Assembly: GCA_033064195.1 (NCBI GenBank)
Contig: JARBJD010000663.1
Coordinates: 1 to 25,282 of the forward strand
Length of the DNA: 25,282 nt
Reading direction: 5' to 3'
Origin: Blattamonas nauphoetae
Lineage: Eukaryota > Preaxostyla > Oxymonadida
Positions 9,979 to 19,092 of this stretch are shown here, piece after piece (the first letter of the stretch is position 1; every line of letters starts with the position of its first letter). The notes beneath the pieces are model-generated. The model had not been told where the DNA came from. It made no database searches and was given only the letters and a program-made list of their open reading frames with translations. The translations under genes were made by a program, and so were the position numbers.

Positions 9979-11112
9979 GTGACACCTCTCTCGAAACAAC
10001 CAATTGACCCATCTCAGGGTCAGGTATTGGAAGAGTCACTCGTGTTGGAGCAGCCCATCAGCCCACATCGGGGCATCTTTCAAGATGTTGTTTGCGAAGA
10101 TGCTGTACCAATTGCTCATTCTGAATCGATTCCTTCTTCAACTGCCATTGTTCCCTTAAACAATCAAAACGTGATTACTGATCAGTCCTTGACCAATTCT
10201 GCCCTTCTCTGGGTCGAACGTCGTTCATTCGATCCCTCACGAAGACAATTGGAAAAACGACACAGTTTGTTTCAAAATGATGTTGAAGAAAGTTTCGACC
10301 CACGGTTCCTCAGAAAAGCTCTTCGATCAGTTGTCAGTCTGCCCTTCGAATACTTCCGTCCGAACTCGATGGAACCAGTCATCCCAGAATCACCACCTCT
10401 TGCTCCGATTGTTGAAGAGCCCCCAGATGGGCCCCCATTCCAAGACGGACCCCCTCTCCTTGCTACCCTTCAGGCCCTCATGAAAGAAAGAGATCGCCAA
10501 ACGGCATGGATCTTCCCACCAGATGATCCCTCTGGGGATGACTGTTCTGACACTGAATATGTTCCTGAAGATGATGACCCTCTCAACTGCCTGGTCAAGG
10601 AACCTGCGTATCTCACTGATCAACCCAATTCGGGGCTTCACAAACGAGTGTCAATCGAAAGTGTTGAAAAGACTGTTGAAGAAACCAACACAATCACATT
10701 GACCCAATCTGGGGTCGAATTGACTATCTCTCAGAATCGAAAGAAAACTGTGAAGAAATCAATGGAGAGACCAGCCCCAACCACACTCATCGATCCTGCA
10801 CATGTTGATGACATTGAAAAACTTCGTCATGCCATCGACCCCTCCACGGGCATGATAAATTTGGCCAATGTTGAAAACCCTGTTTGGGACTTCATCACCG
10901 TTCCGCCTCCAGACAACCCTCAGGAGGTCACATTCGAAGAATTCTACGGTTTTCCATCAAGATCTCAACCTGTCAATGAAACTCCAGTGGTCTCACCTAA
11001 TGAGCCCAAATTGGGCGAAGCTTCACCTCGTCCAAAGCAACCTCGATTCACGATTAGTCTTGATGATTCATCTGAAGAATGTCCCGCAGAAGAGTCATCG
11101 GCAGGCATCTGA
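9979..11112 (+). CDS. Unrecognised acidic Pro/Glu-rich protein, C-terminal segment of the long frame
   Basis: An open frame of about 377 codons ending at TGA. It begins without an ATG and is best read as the continuation of the preceding broken frame. The composition changes to Glu/Asp/Pro-rich, with segments such as EYVPEDDDP and a Ser/Glu tail (DDSSEECPAEESSAGI). PxxG words persist (DPSQGQ, EPPDGPP, QPNSG, DPSTGM, EPKLGE), each over a CCC..GGG palindrome. At 10062 the palindrome is read in a different phase (SPHRGI). No catalytic motif, zinc finger or coiled coil is visible. It ends 430 bp before the reverse transcriptase frame on the same strand. It could be the end of a retrotransposon ORF1 or an independent gene of the same territory. 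Confidence 0.55.
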   Translation: MTPLSKQPIDPSQGQVLEESLVLEQPISPHRGIFQDVVCEDAVPIAHSESIPSSTAIVPLNNQNVITDQSLTNSALLWVERRSFDPSRRQLEKRHSLFQNDVEESFDPRFLRKALRSVVSLPFEYFRPNSMEPVIPESPPLAPIVEEPPDGPPFQDGPPLLATLQALMKERDRQTAWIFPPDDPSGDDCSDTEYVPEDDDPLNCLVKEPAYLTDQPNSGLHKRVSIESVEKTVEETNTITLTQSGVELTISQNRKKTVKKSMERPAPTTLIDPAHVDDIEKLRHAIDPSTGMINLANVENPVWDFITVPPPDNPQEVTFEEFYGFPSRSQPVNETPVVSPNEPKLGEASPRPKQPRFTISLDDSSEECPAEESSAGI

Positions 11113-11542
11113 GTAGTCCCATCAAAATAGGTAAAACTGGGATCAATTGATGTCAGTGCCTAAATTTGGACTGAGATCAAATTTCAACTCTTTTCCTTTG
11201 AGATTTTCTCATTATCACTTCATTAATCATGTTCAATTCACTTCTTGTTTTCACATAATGCTCTTCAATATTTCAGACAGCTCTTATTTCCCAAAAACAC
11301 GCACGATCACAATCACCAACACTTCTTTTTTCGATGTATTCCCTTCATTGACTTTAGTCAGTGAGAAAAAACCATCAAAGAAGACATAATAACGCATTAT
11401 CGACTTGTTTTAATAATTATTGTTGTAGAACAAACTGAAACAGCAGCACCCAAAGTTTGCATTTTCATGATCTATGAAGTGACCATTTTCCTTTTTACTT
11501 TTTTTTCCATTCAAATATCATATATAAGAAGACTTTTTTGAA
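11113..11542. other. AT-rich spacer without palindromes
   Basis: This 430-bp stretch is T-rich on the plus strand, contains no frame I would support, and has no copy of the GCCC..GGGC palindrome that is regular on both sides. It separates the two long frames and probably holds the 3' end of the first and the promoter of the second. The word GGGATCA occurs near 11135 and again several times just after the next start (11580-11610). Confidence 0.6.
11521..11528 (+). promoter_or_regulatory. TATA-like box before the retrotransposon frame
   Basis: TATATAAG lies 14 bp upstream of the ATG at 11543, after a T-rich tract. If used as a TATA element it would give a very short or absent leader, as is common in some excavate protists. 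The evidence is only the word and its place. Confidence 0.25.
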
Positions 11543-13040
11543 ATGAAAGAAACGAAATGGTATTGTAGGTATTTAGTGGGATCAGATCCGACTGGGATCA
11601 CTGGGATCAAATCAGAAGCCTGGTCATCGGACTCCGATCCTTCTGAATCCATCCAAATTGGGGCGATTGACGTGGCTCAGGATCAAGCCCGCCAATGGGC
11701 CAGACAAGCTTGGAAAGTGGCTTCCAGACTGAACAATGAGCAACTTCATCGAATTCTGAGAAATAAGGGTCAAAAACAGTCAGAGACCCAGTTCATCTCA
11801 ACTCTCATTTCCTCACGAAATTCCATCAAAAAGTTGGAGAGAGTCGTCTTTTGCCCGTTTTCGGCCCTCCTCCCCAGAATTGGACAAGTGCCCCAAGAGG
11901 GGCTTTCACTCTCTTTTCCGACATCATCCATCATGTCCATCTCTGATGAGGAATTAACAACCCTTTGTCAAGAATCAGACACTAAGACCTTGAATGGGTT
12001 CAAAGCCAAGGAAACAATCTTCAGTCTTCCACCTCCATCCAAACAGCCTGGACAGACTCCAAAGGCCCCCAGAGGGTCAACGGTTGGAACACGTGGCCCT
12101 CTTCCAAAGTCGAAAAGAGGACAGCCCACGGATGGGCCCCCATCGATCACACCTTCGATGGCAGGAACCCAAATGCCATCTCGACAAGATCGTGACACCA
12201 ACCTTATCCTGGCAAACCTCAAAGGACAAACAGCCCTTCCAACTGTTGAACGACATCTTCTCCCGCCACCACTTCGAACCATCTCCAACAAGAAAATTGA
12301 TGTTTTGGCCCTTGATGGGGTCCAATATTCTGAAGACCTTGGATATGTGTTCTGGGATGAAGATGACACGACAAAGCATCTGAATGCGGCCAGTCAGCTC
12401 CTCAAACATCATTTTGCCAAAATAGCCCAACTTTTGGCAGAAAGAGATGTGAGCTTCGGAAATGTGGACAATGCTGTTTGGAGGCTCTCTGCTACCCCCT
12501 TTGTCCTGAAGACCAAAAAGGCGAAAAAGCCCAAAGGGGAGCAACCCTTCCAATGGAAGCCACCAACTGAAGATGTGTCAGAAAGCCCCAGATTGGGTCG
12601 AGCTGAGAAGAAAAAGATTGAAACACTCGTGGCAAAAGGAAAACCATCCAGGGCTCTCAAAGAACTTTCCAAAGTCATTCACCCCGTTCCGGAGATTCCT
12701 TTCGAAGACATGGTCCGAATCATTCAAACCCTTCACAACGCTGATGACCCTCGCCAATTGACTCTTCATGATCTTGGTGAGCCCCGGGAAGGGTGGGACC
12801 TTGAACGTGAAAATGTCGAAATTCAGCTTCAACGACTCAATTCGAACTCAACGGCGTCTCTTGATGGAATCACAGCAGAACTCCTGAAACGGGCAGCAAT
12901 TCATCTGAAACCCGTTTCTGCCCTCATTGGGGCTGTGATTGCTGAGTGTCTCCAAAAAGGCTTCGTGCCCACGGCATGGTGTTTGGTCAGGATGGTAGGC
13001 ATTCCAAAGGCCAAAGGTGGTGTTCGTCCCATTTCGGTCC
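11543..13040 (+). CDS. Retrotransposon ORF, N-terminal extension and RT fingers
   Basis: The frame starts at ATG 11543 and the conserved reading ends near 13035, where the reading moves to another frame. Residues 1 to about 350 are a Ser/Pro/Lys-rich extension I do not recognise. From about 12600, KKKIETLVAKGKPSRALKEL resembles the region before RT in R2-type proteins (a basic helix, then a G-x-x-x-x-A stretch). It is followed by LNSNSTASLDGITAELL, the usual D-G-I block, and AWCLVRMVGIPKAKGGVRPI, the block ending in RPI that precedes the palm. The same frame stays open to 13831, but the palm domain is in the next frame, so the rest is not informative. Palindromes are spaced through it, for example 11890, 12122 and 12920. 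Confidence 0.75.
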
Positions 13041-14320
13041 AACATTCTCTGAAAAGCTCATGGCCCGTGTCCTTCTCCAGCGCAACCGTCAATGGTTTCT
13101 CGATCGGATCCACCCCAGACAACGAGGGGTGGGTCATCCCAATGGAATTGAAGAGATCGTTTTCGCAGTTGGAGATGCCCTGGATGGGGCTATTGCTCAG
13201 AAAACCAATTTGGTCGTTGCTGCCCTCGATATGTCCAATGCGTACCAATGTGTCCGAAGACAGCTCCTCATTGACAAAATTGTGCAGCTGGATCACCATG
13301 ACCCCCAGCTGGTCCAATTTCTGGCACAAGCATTTTCAAAGGAAAAGTTGGTGTTGGACAGTCATGGTCAGAGAGCCGTCATTCACAACACCAGGGGTGT
13401 TCAACAAGGGTGCCCGTTGTCGCCTGCCCTCTTTGCTCTGTACCTCACCAGATGCATGTCTGAAGCTGAAACCCCTGATGGGGCTGTTCAAGTTTGGGGC
13501 TATTTGGATGACTTGGTCATTGTGGCGTCCTCACTTGGATCTCTCACATCCTCCATGGTCCGCCTTCACAAGTCTCTCAGTGAGCATGGGCTTCAACTCA
13601 ACCCAGCCAAGACCGTGGCTGTCTCCATTCTGGACGGGCAAATCTCAACTGCCCCATTTGGGCTCATGGGTTCAACAATTACCCCAACGACTTCAATGCA
13701 CCTTCTGGGGACACTTCTCACCCTGGACCAAAATGAACGTGATCAAATGTTTCTTGACAAAGTCCAAAAATCTGATGGCTTACTACCCTTCCTGGGGCTG
13801 TTGTCACATCAAGCACATCTGCTCCTTCTGAGACAGTGTATCAATGTTCGACCTCTTCACCTCCTTCGAACTCTGCCCATTTCGGGGCACGTCCTTCGCC
13901 AGGCTGATGCTCTTCTCATCACGCATCTCCTCACTTTTTTCCATCTCCCACAGTCGAACTCAATTCTGATCCATGCCAACGTTGAAGATGGTGGACTTGG
14001 TTTCAGCTCTTTCGCGGGTTCAAACATTCCTTCCCTGGTTCATGCCATGACATCAAGACGGCCCTTCTTATGGCAAGCCAACCCCAACCCATCTGGGGCT
14101 CCGTTCCAAATCGGGCAAGAACCACCATCATCAACATTCAGCCCCCTTCAGATGGTCATTTCAGTCATCAGCATGCTGAATCTTGACCAATTTGAAAAAG
14201 CCAGACGCGGGCAGGGGAAGATGGTTCGTCTGCTGGAAAAGGACAAATTGGTCCAATGGAGGGACCCTCTGCCAGATTGGGCGAAAAATCGACATGCCAC
14301 GATCTGTGCAAGTCGAGCCC
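13040..14320 (+). CDS. Retrotransposon ORF, RT palm and thumb
   Basis: The reading continues one frame over as FSEKLMARVLLQRNRQWF. The catalytic palm follows: AALDMSNAYQCV holds the first aspartate (about 13230). QQGCPLSPALF at about 13402-13433 is the non-LTR-specific loop. GYLDDLVIV with YLDD at 13501-13512 is the metal-binding active site, and HGLQLNPAKTVAVSI is the following primer-grip region. The thumb is recognisable by LHLLRTLPISGHVLRQADALL and GGLGFSSF. All catalytic residues are present. The frame stays open to 14451, but after about 14320 the conserved sequence is in the next frame. Confidence 0.85.
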
Positions 14321-15950
14321 ATTTTTTGGGTCACCATGATGCCTGTGGACAAATTCCATGTTTTGGACAACGACACCATCCTGAACTCGCTCAACTACAG
14401 AATGCTCAAAGAGCCCACATCGTACGAATTGGGGAAAACACTGCTGGATAAACAAGGAAGGAACCTGAACTATTCTGTCCCTTGCCCAATTTGTTCAGTC
14501 CAATTTCGGGTCGACCATGCCTCATGCTGTCAACTCAATGGCTCCGCAAGGACAGCCCGGCACACCACGATCAAACTTTGGTTGAACCGTCTTCTTCAAC
14601 AGATACCCAATGTGGTCACTGAGTTGGAAAAACCAGTTTGGATGGATGGGATCAATTTGGGCACAAAGCCCAGACCGGCTGGGGCCATTGCTGACATCCG
14701 AGTCACCATCACAACCCAAGTGAGCAACCACAAATTCGTCACTAACCTCCTCCAGGGTGGTGACCGCTCAGGGAACACACTCACCTTTGGGCTCGACTTG
14801 ACAATCGCCCAAGACATCCCAAATGCCCTCCACCGGGGTCTCCTCCCAGACCCTCGAACAGCTGTCAACCAGGCTGAAGAGGGCAAGTCCAAACACTACA
14901 AGAAACTTGGACAAGAACACAAGGTGATTGGCATTGGGATCAGTGAGAACGGTCAACTTGGGAACAACATGGAACTGTTTTTGGACTTCATGAAGAAGGT
15001 GGCCCGAGATGGGCACAAATCAGCCCAAGTCTACCACTTCCTCCAAATGACCTCTCTTGTCTTGGAACAGAGCAGATGCATCATGGAACGTCGTGTCTGT
15101 CAAAAACTCACATGGAGTCTTCAAAATTTTTCAGTTCAACAAGATGCCCAAAATGGGCTCAACATCCAACCCTCACCAAGCACAACATATTTACTCAGTG
15201 CGGTGAATCTTCATTCTCAACAACCGAATCTTGCTTTGCCCTCTCTGGGGCCGAATCTTGCTTCGCCCTCTCAGGGCCCACCCTCAACCTCACCTTCTTC
15301 TTCACCTCCCTCTGGACCACCTCAAGTGCCCCGCTCAGGGCCATCTCGAAATTCTTCAAATCATCAACTTACGCTCAACCTCCCGGCAAATAACCAATCA
15401 GTTGAAAAACACACTCCCGCCCTCACCCGGCCAACCTCCAACATTTTCACTCCTCGTTTTTATTATGTTCCACAACCCAACTCTGAACATAAAGTTTCTC
15501 AACCACCCTCCGTGGCTCCAACTTCATCTTCAGAGTCTCCCTATCAACTTCCAACTCTTGACCCTTCTGAGGGCTCAATGGTCATCATGACCTCCACGTC
15601 GCCAGAAGAGCACATTGTCGAGACCATGGAAAGGGACAGTTCCGAACACGAATTGACCCAATCCGGGGACAATGATCTCCTCGATGCAGGAATGGAAGTT
15701 GATCGTTCCGACAGTGATTTGCCCATTTCGGGGCCCAATCTCGAAAATCCTCAGTCTTTGACCAGTACCCGCCGTGAACCTGATTCAACCAACTTTTCAC
15801 ACAGGGAGTTGTCAGAGCGAAGGACTGACGAGAAACCCGAAATATCATTCGAGGAACTCTTTTCGGAAGACAATCCACCTGTCTGTGATTTTTCCATTCA
15901 ACCCTATTTTGGGCCAACTCAAACTGATGTCGACACCTCCCAACTGCCCT
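14320..15950 (+). CDS. Retrotransposon ORF, CCHC cluster, restriction-like endonuclease and Ser/Pro-rich linker
   Basis: CPICSVQFRVDHASCC at about 14483-14530 resembles the C-x2-C-x7-H-x3/4-C cluster that precedes the endonuclease in R2-type LINEs. ARTARHTTIKLWLNRLL follows with the expected R-H, then ELEKPVW. At 14680-14700 RPAGAIADIRVTIT matches the family's RPAD..V core but with four extra residues between A and D. KSKHYKKLGQEHKVIGIGI fits the later catalytic lysine region. From about 15150 the protein becomes a low-complexity Ser/Pro/Gln tail (SPSSSPPSGPP) dense in palindromes. The frame is open to 16000, but the DAEV repeats that continue it are in another frame from about 15950. Confidence 0.7.
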
Positions 15951-16855
15951 CCAAGGGTCGACTCAAAAGATGCCGATGTTGGTCAGGAGATGATTGTTGA
16001 ACTCCCTCCCAACGATGCCGAAGTCATTCAAGATATCATCTTCGGGTTGCCCCCAACCGATGTCAATGTTGATCAAGAGCCCGCCCCAGGGCTGACTCCA
16101 AGTGATGCCGAAGTCGGTCTCTTGCCCATTCCTGGGTCGACCACACAGGATGCCGAAGTCAGCCAGATGCCCCCTCCTGGGCTGACCCTCACTGATATCG
16201 ACATTGACATTGAGCCCTCTCTGGAGCAAATCACTTTTGGCTCAGACACTCTTCCGATCTCCTTTACCCCTCCACCTTCAATTTCACTCAACCCAATTCC
16301 GGGCTCCTCACAGCCCACCAGAACACCCCAAACTCAAATACCGCCCGCGGCTGTTCTGATTGAGTTGGATTCCGACGACGACCACAACGACCTTGGCCAG
16401 CCCCAAAATGGCTCAAAAAGGAAAACTTTCGTTGACTTGACAATTGATGAGGAAGTCACTTCACACAAGTGCCCTCCAAGGGCAACTTCCCACCAAGGAC
16501 TCTCAGACCGAAACGCAAGCTACCCAATCCAAAACAAGATGACAAGTCAATAGCTCCGAACTTTGCCAGACCAAAGCGGGCTAGATACAAGAAGCAAGTC
16601 CCGCGAACAGGACGAAGGAAGAAATCGACTCCCTCTTCCTCTTTCTCATCTTCTTGTGATGACTCTCTCTCCCAGGAAGATGACCCCACATGGGCTCCCG
16701 ACAGCCCCCGAATGGACCCCCCACCCAAGTGCCGTGGACGACCCAAGACACAGCCCAAAGCTGGTGCAAGGAAGCGGCAGCCCCCAGATGGGTCCCGACC
16801 AGTGGTAAGAGAAACTGGTGCGGGCAGACTCAACGGCCCCTCCAAGGGCGAGTAA
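15950..16855 (+). CDS. Retrotransposon ORF, C-terminal tail with DAEV repeats and AT-hook-like motif
   Basis: Two frame segments continue the tail. The first (about 15950-16475) has repeats of the form PGLTPSDAEVG and PGSTTQDAEVS, each PG part lying over a palindrome. It then runs through a Pro-rich stretch and an acidic patch (ELDSDDDHNDLG). The second (about 16475-16855) is strongly basic: LRPKRKLPNPKQDD, ARPKRARYKKQVPRTGRRKK, and CRGRPKTQPKAG, whose RGRP core is AT-hook-like and would suit DNA binding. It ends at TAA 16853-16855. The frame change near 16475 is on GCCCTCCAAGGGC. No known domain covers this tail. Confidence 0.5.
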
Positions 16856-16860
16856 CTTTT

Positions 16861-17148
16861 ATTATTCTTTTCTTTCGCTTTTCGTTACTGATTCAGCACT
16901 TCAGCATCCGCCGTTTAACCCTAACTACGATGCCTATGCTCCGATCTGGCTGTCAGGAGGATCGTTGATGGACGAAAGCGAGACTGAAATTACGTTGACA
17001 GTGCTTTATTGTGAAGATCGTGGTTGGATTGGAGTCGAAGAAAACCAATCGATGCCAACATATCCAAATCTGAAGCTGAAGAAATGGACGTTTGGAGGAT
17101 CACCGACATCGAAACGATCGAATGGATTGTGGTTGAAGGATGTTGGGA
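16861..17148 (+). pseudogene. Possible upstream part of the interrupted beta-helix gene
   Basis: This 290-bp stretch sits between the retrotransposon stop and the pogo transposon and lacks palindromes. One plus-strand frame stays open through it. It is in phase with the beta-helix frame on the far side of the transposon: removing the insertion and one TA would put GLWLKDVGI directly before VELTSCTFSS. The match in phase has a one-in-three chance of being accidental, and the stretch has no beta-helix repeat of its own, so this is a weak call. Confidence 0.35.
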
Positions 17149-17150
17149 TA

Positions 17151-17350
17151 CCGTCGTTGAACAAGCCGTCCAGTTGGACAACCCGTCCACATTTGGTATG
17201 AAGTCAAACTTTCGTCTCATTTTTCTCTTCATATACTTCTCTTTTCCCATATTTCCATTTCATTACTGTTTCATTCACTTATTTCAACAAATTTTTTGGT
17301 GAATTGAATTTTTTAATCTCTTCTTGATCTTGTTCTCATTGATCTCCCCT
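17151..17350 (+). repeat. Left terminal inverted repeat (200 bp)
   Basis: Runs from CCGTCGTTGAACAAGCC to TGATCTCCCCT. Near the tip it holds the small inverted repeat GTCCAGTTGGAC. Sequence diverges from the right copy immediately after the CCCCT. Confidence 0.93.
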
Positions 17351-17417
17351 CAAGTCTTTTCTCAGTCAACTGCTTCATAGAACGAGTCTGGATCTCTGAC
17401 TTCTTTGTTGACAGTTT

Positions 17418-18900
17418 CATTGCAGGTTGCGCTTTTCGTTTCTCGTCATGTTTCCGTTTTGGCTTTCTCTTTTCTCTCTGTTTGACAGTGGACTTCCGGA
17501 GGATGATCTTCTTTGGTTTGAACTGTCTTGCTTTCTTCCTTTCTTCTTTTCTTTTGAATTGCCTCCTTCTTCATCATTTTCTCAATCATCTCTTTTGTAC
17601 TCAGAAGAATTCCAGGTCTCACCACTTTTCTACAGCCACAAAAGATTCATCATCAATATTTGACAGGTTTGTCTGTATTGATTGTGATTTTCGTCAGCCT
17701 CAAAAGGAATACGATCGATGAGTGGCTGCGAATTTAAATCAGAGATTCCACATCTCTGAAAGGCCAACTCGATCGTGCTGATCGAGAAGGCCTTCTCGAC
17801 GGCGCGCGGCAAAGCATAAGCGATTGCTTCTCGATGAGCTTGTTGAGTGAACGGGCATGGAGGTGTGTAGAATCGTTGGTACATGTTTTTGAGGCTTTGG
17901 AAGACTTTGTCGTCCAATGGTTGGGTCAGATTTGTTGTGTTGGGGGGAAGCGTTAATATCATGATATTGTTTTCTATTGCAGTTTTGGAAAGATTAGACG
18001 AAAAGTGCGATGCACAGTTGTCGAGGAGAAGGAGTGCGGTCTTTCCAGCGAGATGAGGAGCCATTCTTTTTTGTTGATGGCAGGGATGATGGTTTCCTGT
18101 AGGATGGTCGAGAATATGGTCCCATTCACATATCCATTGGAAAACAATGAGGAACAATATCAAACTTGTGAAGTGAGTGAAACTCACTTGGTTCTTTGGC
18201 GAGAGGATACACTAGACAATGCGGAAGAGTGGTTCCATCTGCGCAAATCGTGCTTGCTAGAGTGAAGTTGGGGATCTTTTGAGTCTGAATTTGAACGGGT
18301 GGTGGGGTCCCAGCTTGATGAATGACAGTTTGAGCTTTTCTTTCCGTCATTGAGAAGCCAGTCTCATCGTAGTTAAAAATTAGCTCCTGTTGGACTTGGT
18401 ATTCTGTGACAACGTCTTTCAAAAGGGAAATCCAAGTGTTCATATTCTCAGCGTTCGCTGATTGAATTTTGAGAGATCCATCCTTATTGGTTTGGAGAAA
18501 ATGAGATCGGGGTTGGAGTCGCAAAAGTCCAGGCCCATGATCTATCCAGTGTGGTTTCCCGTGCAGTAGCGCTAGGTGAAGTGCGCATGATCTTCTGAAT
18601 CTGGAAAATTAAAAAGAAAAGACCATACTCGTGTTTGGACTTGTGATCTAGTGATCGGAGTTTTTGTTGAACTTTTGCTTCATCCATCCGACTAACAGAT
18701 TCATCTCCCTTGGAGGGACTTTCGATTGCCGTCCTGATTGTCGGATAGCTCGGCCTTCACGAAATGCTCTTCTTGCCCTCGAGAGCGAACGGCTGTGGAT
18801 TCCCGTGATGGTTTGTATGATCCCGCCACGGATTTTCATCACTTTTTCGAGTTTGAGAAGATATAGGAGCTTGTCTTCAGATTTGATCTTCTTTTCTTCA
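17418..18900 (-). pseudogene. DDE transposase of the pogo-type element, read in several frame segments
   Basis: Reading on the minus strand: an N-terminal helix-turn-helix region (GGIIQTITGIHSRSLSRARR, then GRQSKVPPREMNLLVGWM) at about 18840-18660. Then HWIDHGPGLLRLQPRSHF and a DDE_1-type core with all three acidic residues: NYDETGF (18366), LLLDNCASHF (18020) and LTQPLDDKVF (17909-17914). A basic tail (STKEMIEKMMKKEA) runs to a TGA at 17418. The segments lie in different frames. A GTATGG..TTTCCAG intron of 28 nt near 18608-18635 would restore one junction, and CCTACAG near 18100 may be another acceptor. At least one junction, at an A run near 18085, looks like a real one-base change. The N-terminal exon is unresolved. 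The enzyme would cut and paste the element at TA. Confidence 0.8.
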
Positions 18901-19092
18901 GAAGACTCTCCACTTCACGGAGATTCCTCCACCAATCAGCTGAACGTTGTTTCGTTGTCTTATTCTGAAAGAGGAGAAATGATTGAAGGAGATGGAGAAA
19001 CAAGAAGTCGAATATGTCACGAAATACCATGAATGTGCGGATGATAGGGTATCGTGATCACTGGATGACGAGAAACGGGACAAGCAAAATAT

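Larger units (their letters stand above)
261..16850. repeat. Dispersed short interrupted palindrome (G/A)CCC-N4-7-GGG(C/T)
   Basis: A short inverted repeat able to form a GC hairpin recurs across the left two thirds of the window. Examples are GCCCGCGCAGGGGC (266), GCCCATTCCGGGGC (576), GCCCTGCCAGGGC (5811), GCCCCAAAATGGGTC (7012), GCCCACATCGGGGC (10062), GCCCTCATTGGGGC (12920), GCCCATTTCGGGGC (13877) and GCCCAAAATGGGC (15148). I count at least 80 by eye, spaced mostly 45-110 bp. It occurs in non-coding repeats and in coding sequence in all three codon phases, so a protein-level cause does not explain it. Outer bases are sometimes extended and paired (GAGCCC..GGGCTC, GACCC..GGGTC), but A-C mismatches also occur. 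No equivalent series is seen after about 16850. Confidence 0.8.
11543..16855 (+). mobile_element. Non-LTR retrotransposon (LINE) body with RT and restriction-like endonuclease
   Basis: The domain order is N-terminal extension, reverse transcriptase, CCHC-like Cys/His cluster, then a restriction-like endonuclease region. This is the arrangement of R2-type LINEs, which nick target DNA and prime reverse transcription there. The RT has the non-LTR signature GCPLSP and an active site YLDD (R2 members usually have FADD). No APE endonuclease, RNase H, protease or LTR is seen. The frame moves four times (about 13035, 14320, 15950, 16475), each on a palindrome copy, but each domain is readable. The 5' end is uncertain: it may start near 11400 or include the long frames from 6192. 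The 3' end is taken at the TAA at 16853-16855. No poly(A) tail or target-site duplication was found. Confidence 0.8.

Noticed and set aside
261-16850. Palindromes as bacterial-type intrinsic terminators
   Set aside because: No consistent T tract follows them, they lie inside long frames, and the introns and transposons are eukaryotic.
11543-16855. LTR retrotransposon or DIRS element, considered because of the YLDD box
   Set aside because: No LTRs, protease, RNase H, integrase or tyrosine recombinase. The GCPLSP block and C-terminal CCHC/endonuclease region fit a LINE.
18620-18640. Reassigned TAG as glutamine, as in the oxymonad Streblomastix, suggested by SDH-TAG-ITSPN in the minus-strand transposase
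   Set aside because: Long frames here encode Gln only by CAA/CAG with no internal TAA/TAG over more than 1000 codons, and the next conserved block is in another phase anyway.
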